Shown piece by piece: positions 42,230 to 50,092 of a DNA stretch of 64,000 nucleotides; position 1 is the stretch's first letter, and each line of letters begins with the position of its first letter. This DNA comes from Streptomyces pyxinae (GTDB lineage Bacteria > Actinomycetota > Actinomycetes > Streptomycetales > Streptomycetaceae). Where the stretch lies: contig NZ_JANUGQ010000014.1 in the NCBI RefSeq assembly GCF_024756275.1, forward strand, positions 124,001 through 188,000. Direction: 5' to 3'. The notes below the pieces were generated by a model. The model was not told the origin of the DNA and ran no database searches. It worked only from the letters and a program-made list of their open reading frames with translations. The position numbers and the translations under genes were made by a program.

Positions 42230-45200
42230 GTGGGATTCTGGGACCGGCTGCGGAGCCGGCGGGAGGAGACCCGGACGAACGGCGTTCCGGGCGGTGGCCC
42301 GGGCGGTGGCCCGGGCGGTGGCCCGGGCGGTGGCCCGGGCGGTGGCCCGGGCGGTGCTCCGGTCGTCACCGGGAGCGTGGTCGGAGCTGTCGTCGCCGCA
42401 CCGGACCGGGGTACGGATCCGGGCGCGGCGGGCACCGGTGTGCCCGCGTCCCCGGCGGTCGCCGGCTGGCCGGGGCTGCCGCCGATCCGCCGGGCGGCGG
42501 GCGACACCCGCCCGGGTGTCGCGGACGCCGGGTTCGGCGGACGGCTGCCGACCTGGCAGAACCCGTCGTTCACCGGGGCGCCGTCGCCGGCGGTGCTGGA
42601 CCCGGCGGTGTCCGGCGGCCTGCTCTCCGGGGCGCTCGGCGAGCCGGCCCGGCCGGCCGGGCCGGTCACCGGGCTCGAACGGCCCGCGCGCGCCCTGCCG
42701 TCGGCCCCGTCCGCCGGTGACCCGGTGCAACGGAGACTGCCGGTGGTGCCGCTGCGGGCGATACCGGCGGCGCCCGCGCCGACCGCGCCCCCGTCCCCCG
42801 GCGGGCCCGGCCCGGCCACGCCCGTTACCTCCGGCACGCCCGGTCCGGCCGCCGCGTCCCGCGCCTCGGCCGCGTCCGGGCCGCGGGCGCGCCCGGTGCC
42901 CTCCGCCGTACCGGTGCGCCCGCCGGTGAGTACGCCGGCGGGCGCACCGTCCGGGTCCGGGCGGGGCGTCCGGGTGGCGCCCGTACCGCCCGCGTCGCCC
43001 GCCCCGCGGCGGTCGGCGCCCTCGCTGACCAGGGCCCCGGCGGCGCCGGTGGCCGGCGGGCGGCGGACACTGCCCGCCACCCGCCGGTCCGGGGAGGTCC
43101 CGCCGGACTCACCGGGCGCCGCTCCTCGGGCCGACGGCGGCGACCGGGACGCGCCCGGCTCCCCTCCCCCGGGCGCCGGGTCCGGCAACGGTCCCTCCGG
43201 TGACCGGACGTCCGCGCCCGCCGGCGCCCCGGTCCAGCGCGCGGTGCGTTCGCCCCAGCTCCCACCGCCCGCACCCGCCGGGCGGCCGGGCCCCACCGGC
43301 ACCCGGACCGGGTCAGCTCCTGCCGGTACGCCGACGGCCCCCCGCCCGGCACGGCGGACGCCCTCCCCGCCCGGACCCGCCCCCGTCGCCGGGTCCCCGG
43401 GGACCGAGCCCGCGTCCACCGCGCCGGCGTCCCCCGCGCCCGCCCGGCAGCCCGCTCCCCCCGCCACCCGCGCCACCACCACGCCCGGGAGCGGTACCAC
43501 GACCGGCTCCCCGGCACGACGGACAACACCCCCGCCCGGCCGCCCCGCACCCGATCCGGTCACCGGCCCGGTGTCCGTCCCCGGGGCCCCGGGGACCGAG
43601 CCCGCGTCCACCGCGCCGGCGTCCCCCGCGCCCGCCCGGCAGCCCGCTCCCCCCGCCACCCGCGCCACCACCACGCCCGGGAGCCGTACCACGACCGGCT
43701 CCCCGGCACGACGGACAGCACCCCCACCCGGCCGCCCCGCACCCGACCCGGTCACCGGCCCGGTGTCCGTCCCCGGGGCCCCGGGGACCAAGCCCGCGTC
43801 CACCGCGCCCGGACCGGGCCTGCCCAGTGCCCGGACGGCACCCGCCGCCGGCCGCACCTCGCCGGCCGGTGCCACCCCGACCAGCACCCCGCCGGCCGGC
43901 GCCCCGGTACAGCGGGCGGTGGCCCGGCCCGACGCCGTCCCGGGCCCGGGGACCACTGCCCCGGCCCGGCGAGCGGCGCCCCCGCACGGTCCGGCCCCTG
44001 CCTCCCCGGCCCCCGGCCCCGCCACCGCACCCGCGTCCCGGCCGGCGCCCCCGCACACCGCCGCGCCCGCGCCCGTCCCCACGACCGGCCCCGCCACCGC
44101 CCCCGCCGGCGACGCGCGGACCGGAACCCCGGGCCGCCAGGCGCTGCCTCCGGGCGGGTATCCCTCCGCGCCGGGCGGGGACACCGCGCCCGGCCGGCCG
44201 GTGCAGCGAGCGGTGCCCCGGCAGGACCGCCCGGCTCACCCGGACCGCCCGGCCGGGGACCCCCGGCCGGGCGGCGACAGCGGTGGCGGCGCCCCCGTCC
44301 GGCGGGAGCCCGGCGGTACCGCCGGCCATGGCGGCCACCGGGCCGGCGCGGCATCCGGTCCGCCGCCGTCGCCCGCGGCGGACCGGCGAGGCGTCGTCCG
44401 CGACGGCCCCGCGCCGGGCTCCACCGGTGCCGGGGAAGCCCCGGGCGCCACCCGGCCGGCGGGCACCACCCCCTCGCCGGCCGGCCGCACGGACCACCAC
44501 GCCCGTCCCGCTTCCGCGCCGGTGCCCGCCTCCGGCCGGACCGACGTGCACAGCACGCCCGGCACCGCCGGCACGCCCCCGCCCGTCCAGCGGCGGTCGA
44601 CGGCCTCCCCCCGGCCGGAGGCGCCCCGTCTCGGACCGACAGCCGCACCGGCACCGGTGCGCCGCGCGCCGGACACTCCGGCTCCCCCGGTATCGGGTAG
44701 GGCTCCGAACCCGGTATCCGGTACGGCTCCGAACCCGGGCGCCGGCGGCTCCGCCGTCCCACCGCGCCCGGCACCGGCCCCGGTGCGGCGCTCCACGGAA
44801 GAGCCGGCCGCCACGCCGGGCTCGCCCACGGCCGGCCCCGCCCCCGCCTCCCGCCACGGTGCCGTCCCCGGTGGGCGGCCGCTCCCGGCCGCCCCCGGGC
44901 CGGTGAGCGCTCGGGCCTCTTCCCGGCAGTCCCCCGACCCGGCGCCCGTACAGCGGAGCCGGCGCGGCGCCACGGCACCCCGCACGGGGCTCGGGGCCCC
45001 CGCCCCGTCGAGCCCCGCACCCCGGCCGGCCCCGCCCGCACCTCCGACCCTGCCCGCACCTCCGGCCCTGGCCGCACCTCTGGCCCCGCCCGTACCTCTG
45101 GGCCCGCCCAGAGTGCCCGACGCCACCGGCTCGGTACCGGCTCACACGCCCCGCGCCGCCGCCCCGGTACCGGCCGCCCCGGCACCGGTCGCCACCGGCC

Positions 45201-46246
45201 CGGTGCGGGCCGCCTCTGTCCCGGCACCGGATACCCGTGCCGTACGGCGTTCGCCGCTCGGCGCGCCCCTCGCCGCCGCGCCCTCCGGGGCCGCGCCCCT
45301 CGCCGGGCGGGCCACGGGACCGGGCGGCGGCCCCGGCCGTACCGGGGGCCCTGCCTCCCTGCCGGTCCAGCGGGCCGCCGCCACCCGCAGCGCGCCGGCA
45401 TCCGTACCGCCGGCCGTCCCCGTACCCCACCCGACCAGCCCGCCCGGCACCACCGTCCCGCCCGGCACCACCGTGCCCTCGGCAACCGCCCCCGTGCTCA
45501 CACCGGCACCGGTTCCCGTACCGCCCGCAGCCGCACCCGCGTCCGCGCCGGTACCGGCTCCCGTACCGCCCGCCGCCCCCGCACCGATCCACACCAGTAG
45601 CACCACCTCCGGCGCCTCCCGCGCCACGGTCCAGCGCGCCCCGGCGACGCGCCCCGCGCCGGCTCCGCCCGTACCCCTGCACCGCTCCACCCCGCCCACC
45701 GCCGCCGGACAGGCCCGGCTCCCCGTGGCGCCCCTGTCGCCGCCCCCGCTCCCTTCGCCGCCCGGCGCTCCGGTGGCACCGCCGTCCCCGCGGCCGGCGG
45801 GCGCCGACGGCGGAACCGCCGTCCAGCGCCTGCCCACGCGCGACCGCCACCGCACCACCGGGGCCCTCGCCTCGGCCACGGCGGCCACCCTGGCCGGCAT
45901 CCTGGAACGCCAGCAGAACCCGCCGGTCCCCCGGCCGGACGACCCGCCCCCCGCCTACAGTCCGCTCCCGGGCCCCGGCGGGTCACCGGCCGGTGATCCG
46001 CCGCCGTACACCCCGGGTGTCCCACCGCCGCCGTACGCGGTGGACGACCCGGCGCCGCGTGCGGAGGCAGCCCCGCCGCCCGCGTACACGGCGGTCCGCC
46101 CCGGCGGGTTCGACCCGCGCGAGCTCACCGAGTTCCAGCTCGACGAACTGGCGCACCGGATCATCGGCCGCGTCACCCGGCTCCTCCGCACCGAACTCCG
46201 CCTGGACCGCGAACGGATCGGCCGGCTCCGCGACCCGCGCCGCTGA
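42230..46246 (+). CDS. Giant disordered Pro/Ala/Thr/Arg-rich protein of the CIS locus
   Basis: GTG 42230, preceded by GGAGGG, opens a 1338-residue frame in the middle of the CIS operon. The N-terminus (MGFWDRLRSRREETRTN) and the last 45 residues (LTEFQLDELAHRIIGRV, then LLRTELRLDRERIGR) look like amphipathic helices; all between is low-complexity. It contains a GGGP repeat, two 64-residue duplications and more than ten short PVQR(A/S/R) motifs. There is no enzyme motif, signal or membrane helix. Its position between chaperone-like genes and the second tube gene is that of a tape measure or a tube-loaded cargo. Codon third positions are GC-rich and the frame is unbroken, so it is expressed as protein. 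Function is inference. Confidence 0.82.
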   Translation: MGFWDRLRSRREETRTNGVPGGGPGGGPGGGPGGGPGGGPGGAPVVTGSVVGAVVAAPDRGTDPGAAGTGVPASPAVAGWPGLPPIRRAAGDTRPGVADAGFGGRLPTWQNPSFTGAPSPAVLDPAVSGGLLSGALGEPARPAGPVTGLERPARALPSAPSAGDPVQRRLPVVPLRAIPAAPAPTAPPSPGGPGPATPVTSGTPGPAAASRASAASGPRARPVPSAVPVRPPVSTPAGAPSGSGRGVRVAPVPPASPAPRRSAPSLTRAPAAPVAGGRRTLPATRRSGEVPPDSPGAAPRADGGDRDAPGSPPPGAGSGNGPSGDRTSAPAGAPVQRAVRSPQLPPPAPAGRPGPTGTRTGSAPAGTPTAPRPARRTPSPPGPAPVAGSPGTEPASTAPASPAPARQPAPPATRATTTPGSGTTTGSPARRTTPPPGRPAPDPVTGPVSVPGAPGTEPASTAPASPAPARQPAPPATRATTTPGSRTTTGSPARRTAPPPGRPAPDPVTGPVSVPGAPGTKPASTAPGPGLPSARTAPAAGRTSPAGATPTSTPPAGAPVQRAVARPDAVPGPGTTAPARRAAPPHGPAPASPAPGPATAPASRPAPPHTAAPAPVPTTGPATAPAGDARTGTPGRQALPPGGYPSAPGGDTAPGRPVQRAVPRQDRPAHPDRPAGDPRPGGDSGGGAPVRREPGGTAGHGGHRAGAASGPPPSPAADRRGVVRDGPAPGSTGAGEAPGATRPAGTTPSPAGRTDHHARPASAPVPASGRTDVHSTPGTAGTPPPVQRRSTASPRPEAPRLGPTAAPAPVRRAPDTPAPPVSGRAPNPVSGTAPNPGAGGSAVPPRPAPAPVRRSTEEPAATPGSPTAGPAPASRHGAVPGGRPLPAAPGPVSARASSRQSPDPAPVQRSRRGATAPRTGLGAPAPSSPAPRPAPPAPPTLPAPPALAAPLAPPVPLGPPRVPDATGSVPAHTPRAAAPVPAAPAPVATGPVRAASVPAPDTRAVRRSPLGAPLAAAPSGAAPLAGRATGPGGGPGRTGGPASLPVQRAAATRSAPASVPPAVPVPHPTSPPGTTVPPGTTVPSATAPVLTPAPVPVPPAAAPASAPVPAPVPPAAPAPIHTSSTTSGASRATVQRAPATRPAPAPPVPLHRSTPPTAAGQARLPVAPLSPPPLPSPPGAPVAPPSPRPAGADGGTAVQRLPTRDRHRTTGALASATAATLAGILERQQNPPVPRPDDPPPAYSPLPGPGGSPAGDPPPYTPGVPPPPYAVDDPAPRAEAAPPPAYTAVRPGGFDPRELTEFQLDELAHRIIGRVTRLLRTELRLDRERIGRLRDPRR
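42289..42360. repeat. Tandem 12-bp repeat, six units
   Basis: GGGCGGTGGCCC is repeated five times perfectly plus one imperfect copy, coding a Gly-Gly-Pro-Gly repeat near the N-terminus of the giant protein. Changes in copy number stay in frame. Confidence 0.95.
43401..43784. repeat. 192-bp tandem duplication within the giant CIS protein
   Basis: Two nearly identical 192-base units (43401-43592 and 43593-43784) encode 64-residue repeats beginning GTEPASTAPASPAPARQPAP. The first 20 bases of a third unit follow with one change. The few differences imply recent duplication. Confidence 0.92.
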
Positions 46247-46339
46247 CCGCGCACCACCGACCCACCCGACCCACCACGGGCCGGCCACCCCGCAACGGAG
46301 CGGCCGGCACCACGGACACGACAGAGAGGCGCACCCCCG

Positions 46340-46762
46340 ATGCCCCGCCAGGACCCGGGCTCCACCATCTGGTTCACCCTCACCATCGACGGCGAGAGCC
46401 TCGGCTTCTTCAACGGATGCGAGGGCCTGTCGTCCCAGGTGGAGGTCGAGCACCGGCAGGAGGGCGGCAACAACGGCTTCGTCTGGGCGCTGCCGACCCG
46501 TGTCACCTTCTCCACCATCCGGCTGACCCGCCCGCTGACCCCGGACACCACCAAGGTCGCCAAGTGGATCTCCTCCGTACAGACCGGGATCAAGCGGCCC
46601 ACCGCGCAGATCGCGGCGCTGCGCGCGGACGGGTCGGAGGTCGCCCGCTGGGGACTGATCGACGTGCTGCCCGTCAGCTGGCAGGGGCCGCGGCTCGACC
46701 CGGCAAGTCCCGCCGTCGCCACGGAAGTCCTGGAGATCGCCCACCACGGCTTCACCGACTGA
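46340..46762 (+). CDS. CIS inner tube protein 2 / tube initiator
   Basis: The 140-residue protein is a second gp19-like tube homologue (IWFTLTIDGESLGFFNGCEGLSSQVEVEHRQEG; LDPASPAVATEVLEIAHHGF). In Afp/PVC loci the second small tube protein (Afp5-like) forms the first ring that connects tube to baseplate. It lies just before the LysM baseplate gene, as in those systems. It shares the fold, not close sequence, with the gene at 41125. Confidence 0.93.
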   Translation: MPRQDPGSTIWFTLTIDGESLGFFNGCEGLSSQVEVEHRQEGGNNGFVWALPTRVTFSTIRLTRPLTPDTTKVAKWISSVQTGIKRPTAQIAALRADGSEVARWGLIDVLPVSWQGPRLDPASPAVATEVLEIAHHGFTD

Positions 46763-46846
46763 CGGAGCCGCCGGGCCCGCCGCACCCGGCGGCCCCGGAA
46801 CGAACGCGCAGCCTCCAGGAAGCAAGGACCCGCAGAGGAAGACCCC

Positions 46847-47569
46847 ATGGCCAAGAGCAACAAGGGCGCCGGCAAGAGCCTGGTGCGCGCCACCCTCGCC
46901 ATTCTCGAACCGCCGGTCGGCACCAGCACCACACCCCGCGGGCTCATCCGGCGATTCGGCTTCGACTTCAACCCGGCGCAGCTCTCGATCAGCCGCCGCG
47001 CCCAGTGGCAGGTGACCACCACCCCTGCCGTACGGGACGGCGCCAAGCCGGAGTTCATGGGTCCCGAGCCCCGTGAGATGACGGTCGAGATCTTTCTCGA
47101 CTCCTCCGGCGAGCCGACCGGCAACACGGTCCTGAAGAAGGTGGAGGCGCTGCTGAGCTGCTGCGAGACGACCACCAAGAGCATCGCCGCCGATCAGCCG
47201 TCACCGCCGTGGGTGGTCTTCGAGTGGGGTTCGTTCTCCACGGCGCGGTTCGTCGCGTACGTCTCCTCCGTCGACGCCTCCTACACCCTGTTCGGCACCA
47301 CCGGTGTGCCGATCCGCGCCACCTGCCAGATGCGGCTGCACGAGATCCCCTCCCTGACGAAGCGCCAGAACCCGACATCGGGCGCGCTCACCGCGCAGCG
47401 CGTCCACCGGGTCGTCGCGGGCGACACTCTGCAGTCGCTGGCCTGGCGGGAGTACGGCGACGCCACGGCCTGGCGGGCGATCGCGGAGACCAACGGCATC
47501 GACGACCCGGCCGCGCTGCCCTCCGGCACCGAACTGGTCATGCCCGCCGCCGAGGAGGTGCGCCGCTGA
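46847..47569 (+). CDS. CIS baseplate LysM protein (Afp7/Pvc7-like)
   Basis: The 240-residue protein has an N-terminal tube-contact domain (RRFGFDFNPAQLSISRRAQW) and a C-terminal LysM module (about 188-236: VHRVVAGDTLQSLAWREYG to LPSGTELVMP). In contractile tails the gp53/Afp7-type LysM protein fastens the spike and first tube ring to the baseplate rather than binding peptidoglycan. It overlaps the next gene by one base (TGATG). Confidence 0.93.
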   Translation: MAKSNKGAGKSLVRATLAILEPPVGTSTTPRGLIRRFGFDFNPAQLSISRRAQWQVTTTPAVRDGAKPEFMGPEPREMTVEIFLDSSGEPTGNTVLKKVEALLSCCETTTKSIAADQPSPPWVVFEWGSFSTARFVAYVSSVDASYTLFGTTGVPIRATCQMRLHEIPSLTKRQNPTSGALTAQRVHRVVAGDTLQSLAWREYGDATAWRAIAETNGIDDPAALPSGTELVMPAAEEVRR

Positions 47570-49476
47570 TGGTGAGGACCGCGTTCTCCAGCATCATCCG
47601 GGTCACCATCGGCGGCGCGCGGCTGTCGCCCGAGATGGCCCCGCTCCTCGTGGACGGCTGGGTCGACCAGGGGGCCGGTGTGCCCGCCGCGTTCCGGCTC
47701 ACCTTCCGCGATCCCTACCGGCTGGTCCTGGGCGAGCTCGGGGTGCAGTTCGGCACCGAGGTGGTGCTGACCCCGGTGGCCGACGGCGAGGGCACCGGCG
47801 ACCCGCTGCTGACCGGCGAGGTCACCGGCATGGAGGCCGACTACGACGGCAACGGCAGCTATACGGTGATCCGCGGCTACGACTACGGCCACCGCCTGAT
47901 GCGCCAGCGCCGGGTCGCCGCGTACCAGAACCAGACGGCCGCCGACATCGCCCGCACCCTCGCCGCCCGGGACGGCGTACCCCTCGGCCGGATCCAACCG
48001 ACCGACACGCTCTACGAGTTCCTCAGTCAGCCCAATGTCACCGACTGGGACTTCCTGGCCCGGCTGGCCGACGAGAACCAGCGGGTGATGTCCCTCGACG
48101 CCAAGGGCCGGTTCCAGTTCGTCGCGCCCAAGCCGTCCTCCGGCGCCCCCTCGCCCAAAACGGACGGCGAGACGAGCCCCTTCGTCCTTCAGGCCGGCCA
48201 CGACATCCTGCGGCTGCGGGCCGCCGTCACCGCCGCCGACCAGGTGGGCAAGGTCGAGTCGCGCGGCTGGAACGTCACCACCAAGAAGAAGATCAAGCAG
48301 ATCCACTCCGTCACCACCGATCCGGGTATCGGCATCGGCACCAGCCCCGGTCAGATCGCCGGGAAGTTCAAGGCGGCCAAACTGGTGGAGACCGACGCGC
48401 CGTACGACAAGGAGCCCGAGGTCCGGCACGCGGCCGAGGCGCTCGCCGCCGACATCACCTCCTCCTTCGCCGAACTGGAGGTCGTGGCCCGCGGCAATCC
48501 CCGGCTGCGGCCCGGTGTCCCGGTGGCGCTGGCCGATGTCGGCAAACCCTTCGAAGGCAAGTACACCGCCACCTCGGTCCGGCATGTCTTCGGCGACGGC
48601 AAGCACTACGAGACCTGGGTGACCGTCAGCGGACGCCAGTGGCGTTCGCTGTACGGTCTGACCTCGGGCGGCGGCGGGGAGGGCGCGGGTTCCCGGCTGC
48701 CCGGCGTCGCCAACGCCCTGGTCACCGATGTGCAGGACCCCCTCCGGCAGGGCCGGGTCAAACTCCACTTCCCCTGGCTGGACGACGCCTACGTCAGTGA
48801 CTGGACGCGCACGGTGCAGCTGGGCGGCAAGGGCGGTGGCGGCGTCTTCCCCATGGACGTCGGGGACGAGGTGCTCGTCGGCTTCGACCGCGGCGCGCTG
48901 GACCATCCGTTCGTGATCGGCGGGCTCTACAACGGCCGCGACAAACCGACCCCGGTCGGTGACGTGCCGCTGCACGACGGGCTGAAGAAGCAGGCCGTCC
49001 GGCACACTCTGTCGGACCGGCAGGGCAACCGTGTCGACCTGCTCAGCCAGCGGACCGGCCGCCGGAAGCAGGGCGTCCGGATCTCCACCGGCAACGACAG
49101 GCTCGTCGTCAACCTGGACCGCACCCGGACCGAGATCACCGTCGACAGCGCCGGCGCCGTCACCATCAAGGGCGGCCGCTCGGTGTCGATCGACGCGGGC
49201 ACCGACCTCAACCTCAGCGCCAAGCGCCGGATCAGCATCAAGAGCGGCGGGCTCCTGGACATCCAGGGCCGCGGGGTGGTCAACCTCCGATCGCTCGGCG
49301 GCGCCGTCTCGGTCGACGCGATGGGCGCGCTCAGCTTCAAGGCGCTGGGCGCCACCGTGATCAATTCGGTCGGGACGATCCAGCTCACCGCCGCCGCCAA
49401 TGTCGGCATCCGGGCCGCCTCGCTCATGCTCCAGGGCGTGGTGCTCGTCAACAACAAGCCCTATCCGCTGCCATGA
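47569..49476 (+). CDS. CIS spike protein, VgrG/gp5-gp27-like (Afp8/Pvc8)
   Basis: The 635-residue protein combines a gp27-like hub (residues 1-365, with GEVTGMEADYDGNGSYTVIR and LSQPNVTDWDFLARLADEN), a gp5-type OB-fold (about 385-470: LVTDVQDPLRQGRVKLHFPW; GDEVLVGFDRGALDHPFVIG) and a C-terminal beta-helix built of short valine-alternating repeats (TVDSAGAVTIKGGRSVSI). As a trimer it is the puncturing spike. No lysozyme domain is present. ATG 47569 overlaps the previous stop, and a 49-residue frame starts on its own stop codon. Confidence 0.95.
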   Translation: MVRTAFSSIIRVTIGGARLSPEMAPLLVDGWVDQGAGVPAAFRLTFRDPYRLVLGELGVQFGTEVVLTPVADGEGTGDPLLTGEVTGMEADYDGNGSYTVIRGYDYGHRLMRQRRVAAYQNQTAADIARTLAARDGVPLGRIQPTDTLYEFLSQPNVTDWDFLARLADENQRVMSLDAKGRFQFVAPKPSSGAPSPKTDGETSPFVLQAGHDILRLRAAVTAADQVGKVESRGWNVTTKKKIKQIHSVTTDPGIGIGTSPGQIAGKFKAAKLVETDAPYDKEPEVRHAAEALAADITSSFAELEVVARGNPRLRPGVPVALADVGKPFEGKYTATSVRHVFGDGKHYETWVTVSGRQWRSLYGLTSGGGGEGAGSRLPGVANALVTDVQDPLRQGRVKLHFPWLDDAYVSDWTRTVQLGGKGGGGVFPMDVGDEVLVGFDRGALDHPFVIGGLYNGRDKPTPVGDVPLHDGLKKQAVRHTLSDRQGNRVDLLSQRTGRRKQGVRISTGNDRLVVNLDRTRTEITVDSAGAVTIKGGRSVSIDAGTDLNLSAKRRISIKSGGLLDIQGRGVVNLRSLGGAVSVDAMGALSFKALGATVINSVGTIQLTAAANVGIRAASLMLQGVVLVNNKPYPLP

Positions 49477-49622
49477 CAGCAGCCCTGACAACAGCCGTGT
49501 CGACGGCCCTGACGGCAGCCGTGACAACAGCCACGACGACGGCCGTGACGGCGACCGTGTCAACAACCGTGACGACGCCCTGCCCGGCTCAAGTGTCCAC
49601 TGATCGAGGGGTGGTTGTGTGA
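49473..49622 (+). CDS. Possible 49-residue Thr/Ala/Val-rich peptide between spike and gp25 genes
   Basis: ATG 49473 overlaps the spike stop (ATGA) and the frame ends in TGA that overlaps the gp25 start (TGATG at 49620-49624). The peptide is almost entirely Thr, Ala and Val up to residue 35 (MTAALTTAVSTALTAAV), then TPCPAQVSTDRGVVV. DNA is a degenerate 12-15 base repeat (CCCTGACAACAGCCGTG). Exact coupling at both ends argues for translation, but composition could equally mark a repeat that merely stays open. The position is where a PAAR tip gene sits in other CIS loci. Confidence 0.4.
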   Translation: MTAALTTAVSTALTAAVTTATTTAVTATVSTTVTTPCPAQVSTDRGVVV

Positions 49623-50092
49623 TGGCCGAACAATTCGTCGGCTCCGGCTGGGCGTTCCCGCTGCGCATCGGGCCCACCGGCGGCATCGCCCTGGTCAGCG
49701 GGGAGCGCGAGGTCGAGGAGGCCATCCGGCTCGTCCTGGCCACGGCGCCCGGGGAACGGCCGATGCGGCCCGAGTTCGGCTGTGCCATCCACGACCTGGT
49801 CTTCGCGCCGGTCAACGAGGAGACCGCCGGCCGGATCCAGCACGAGGTCCTGTCCAGCCTGGACCGCTGGGAGCCCCGGATCGAGGTCCAGGACGTGGAG
49901 GTCACCGCCGGCACCGACCGGAGTGTGCTGTACATCGACGTCCGCTACGCCATCCGCGGGACCAACAACCCGCGCAGCCTGGTCTTCCCCTTCTATGTCA
50001 TCCCCTCTCACGAGGAGCCCGGTCCGCCCGGCTCCTCGGACGGTCCCGGTGGCCCGGCCGGCCCGGGCTTCCACCCCGAAAGCGAACGCTGA
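49622..50092 (+). CDS. CIS baseplate gp25-like protein (Afp9/Pvc9)
   Basis: The 156-residue protein is a GPW/gp25 family baseplate wedge component: GSGWAFPLRIGPTGGIALVSG, then EEAIRLVLATAPGERPMRPEFGCAIHD and a final beta-strand pair ending in IPSHEE. The conserved EFG turn that nucleates sheath polymerisation is intact. ATG 49622 (GTG 49619 adjacent) follows GAGGGG. It overlaps the next gene (TGATG). Confidence 0.95.
   Translation: MAEQFVGSGWAFPLRIGPTGGIALVSGEREVEEAIRLVLATAPGERPMRPEFGCAIHDLVFAPVNEETAGRIQHEVLSSLDRWEPRIEVQDVEVTAGTDRSVLYIDVRYAIRGTNNPRSLVFPFYVIPSHEEPGPPGSSDGPGGPAGPGFHPESER

Noticed and set aside
42115..45850. Minus-strand and third-frame open frames across the giant CIS protein (up to 845 residues)
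   Set aside because: The DNA is low-complexity and nearly free of stops in every frame. Only the plus-strand frame from 42230 has coupling to its neighbours, a ribosome binding site and helical ends.
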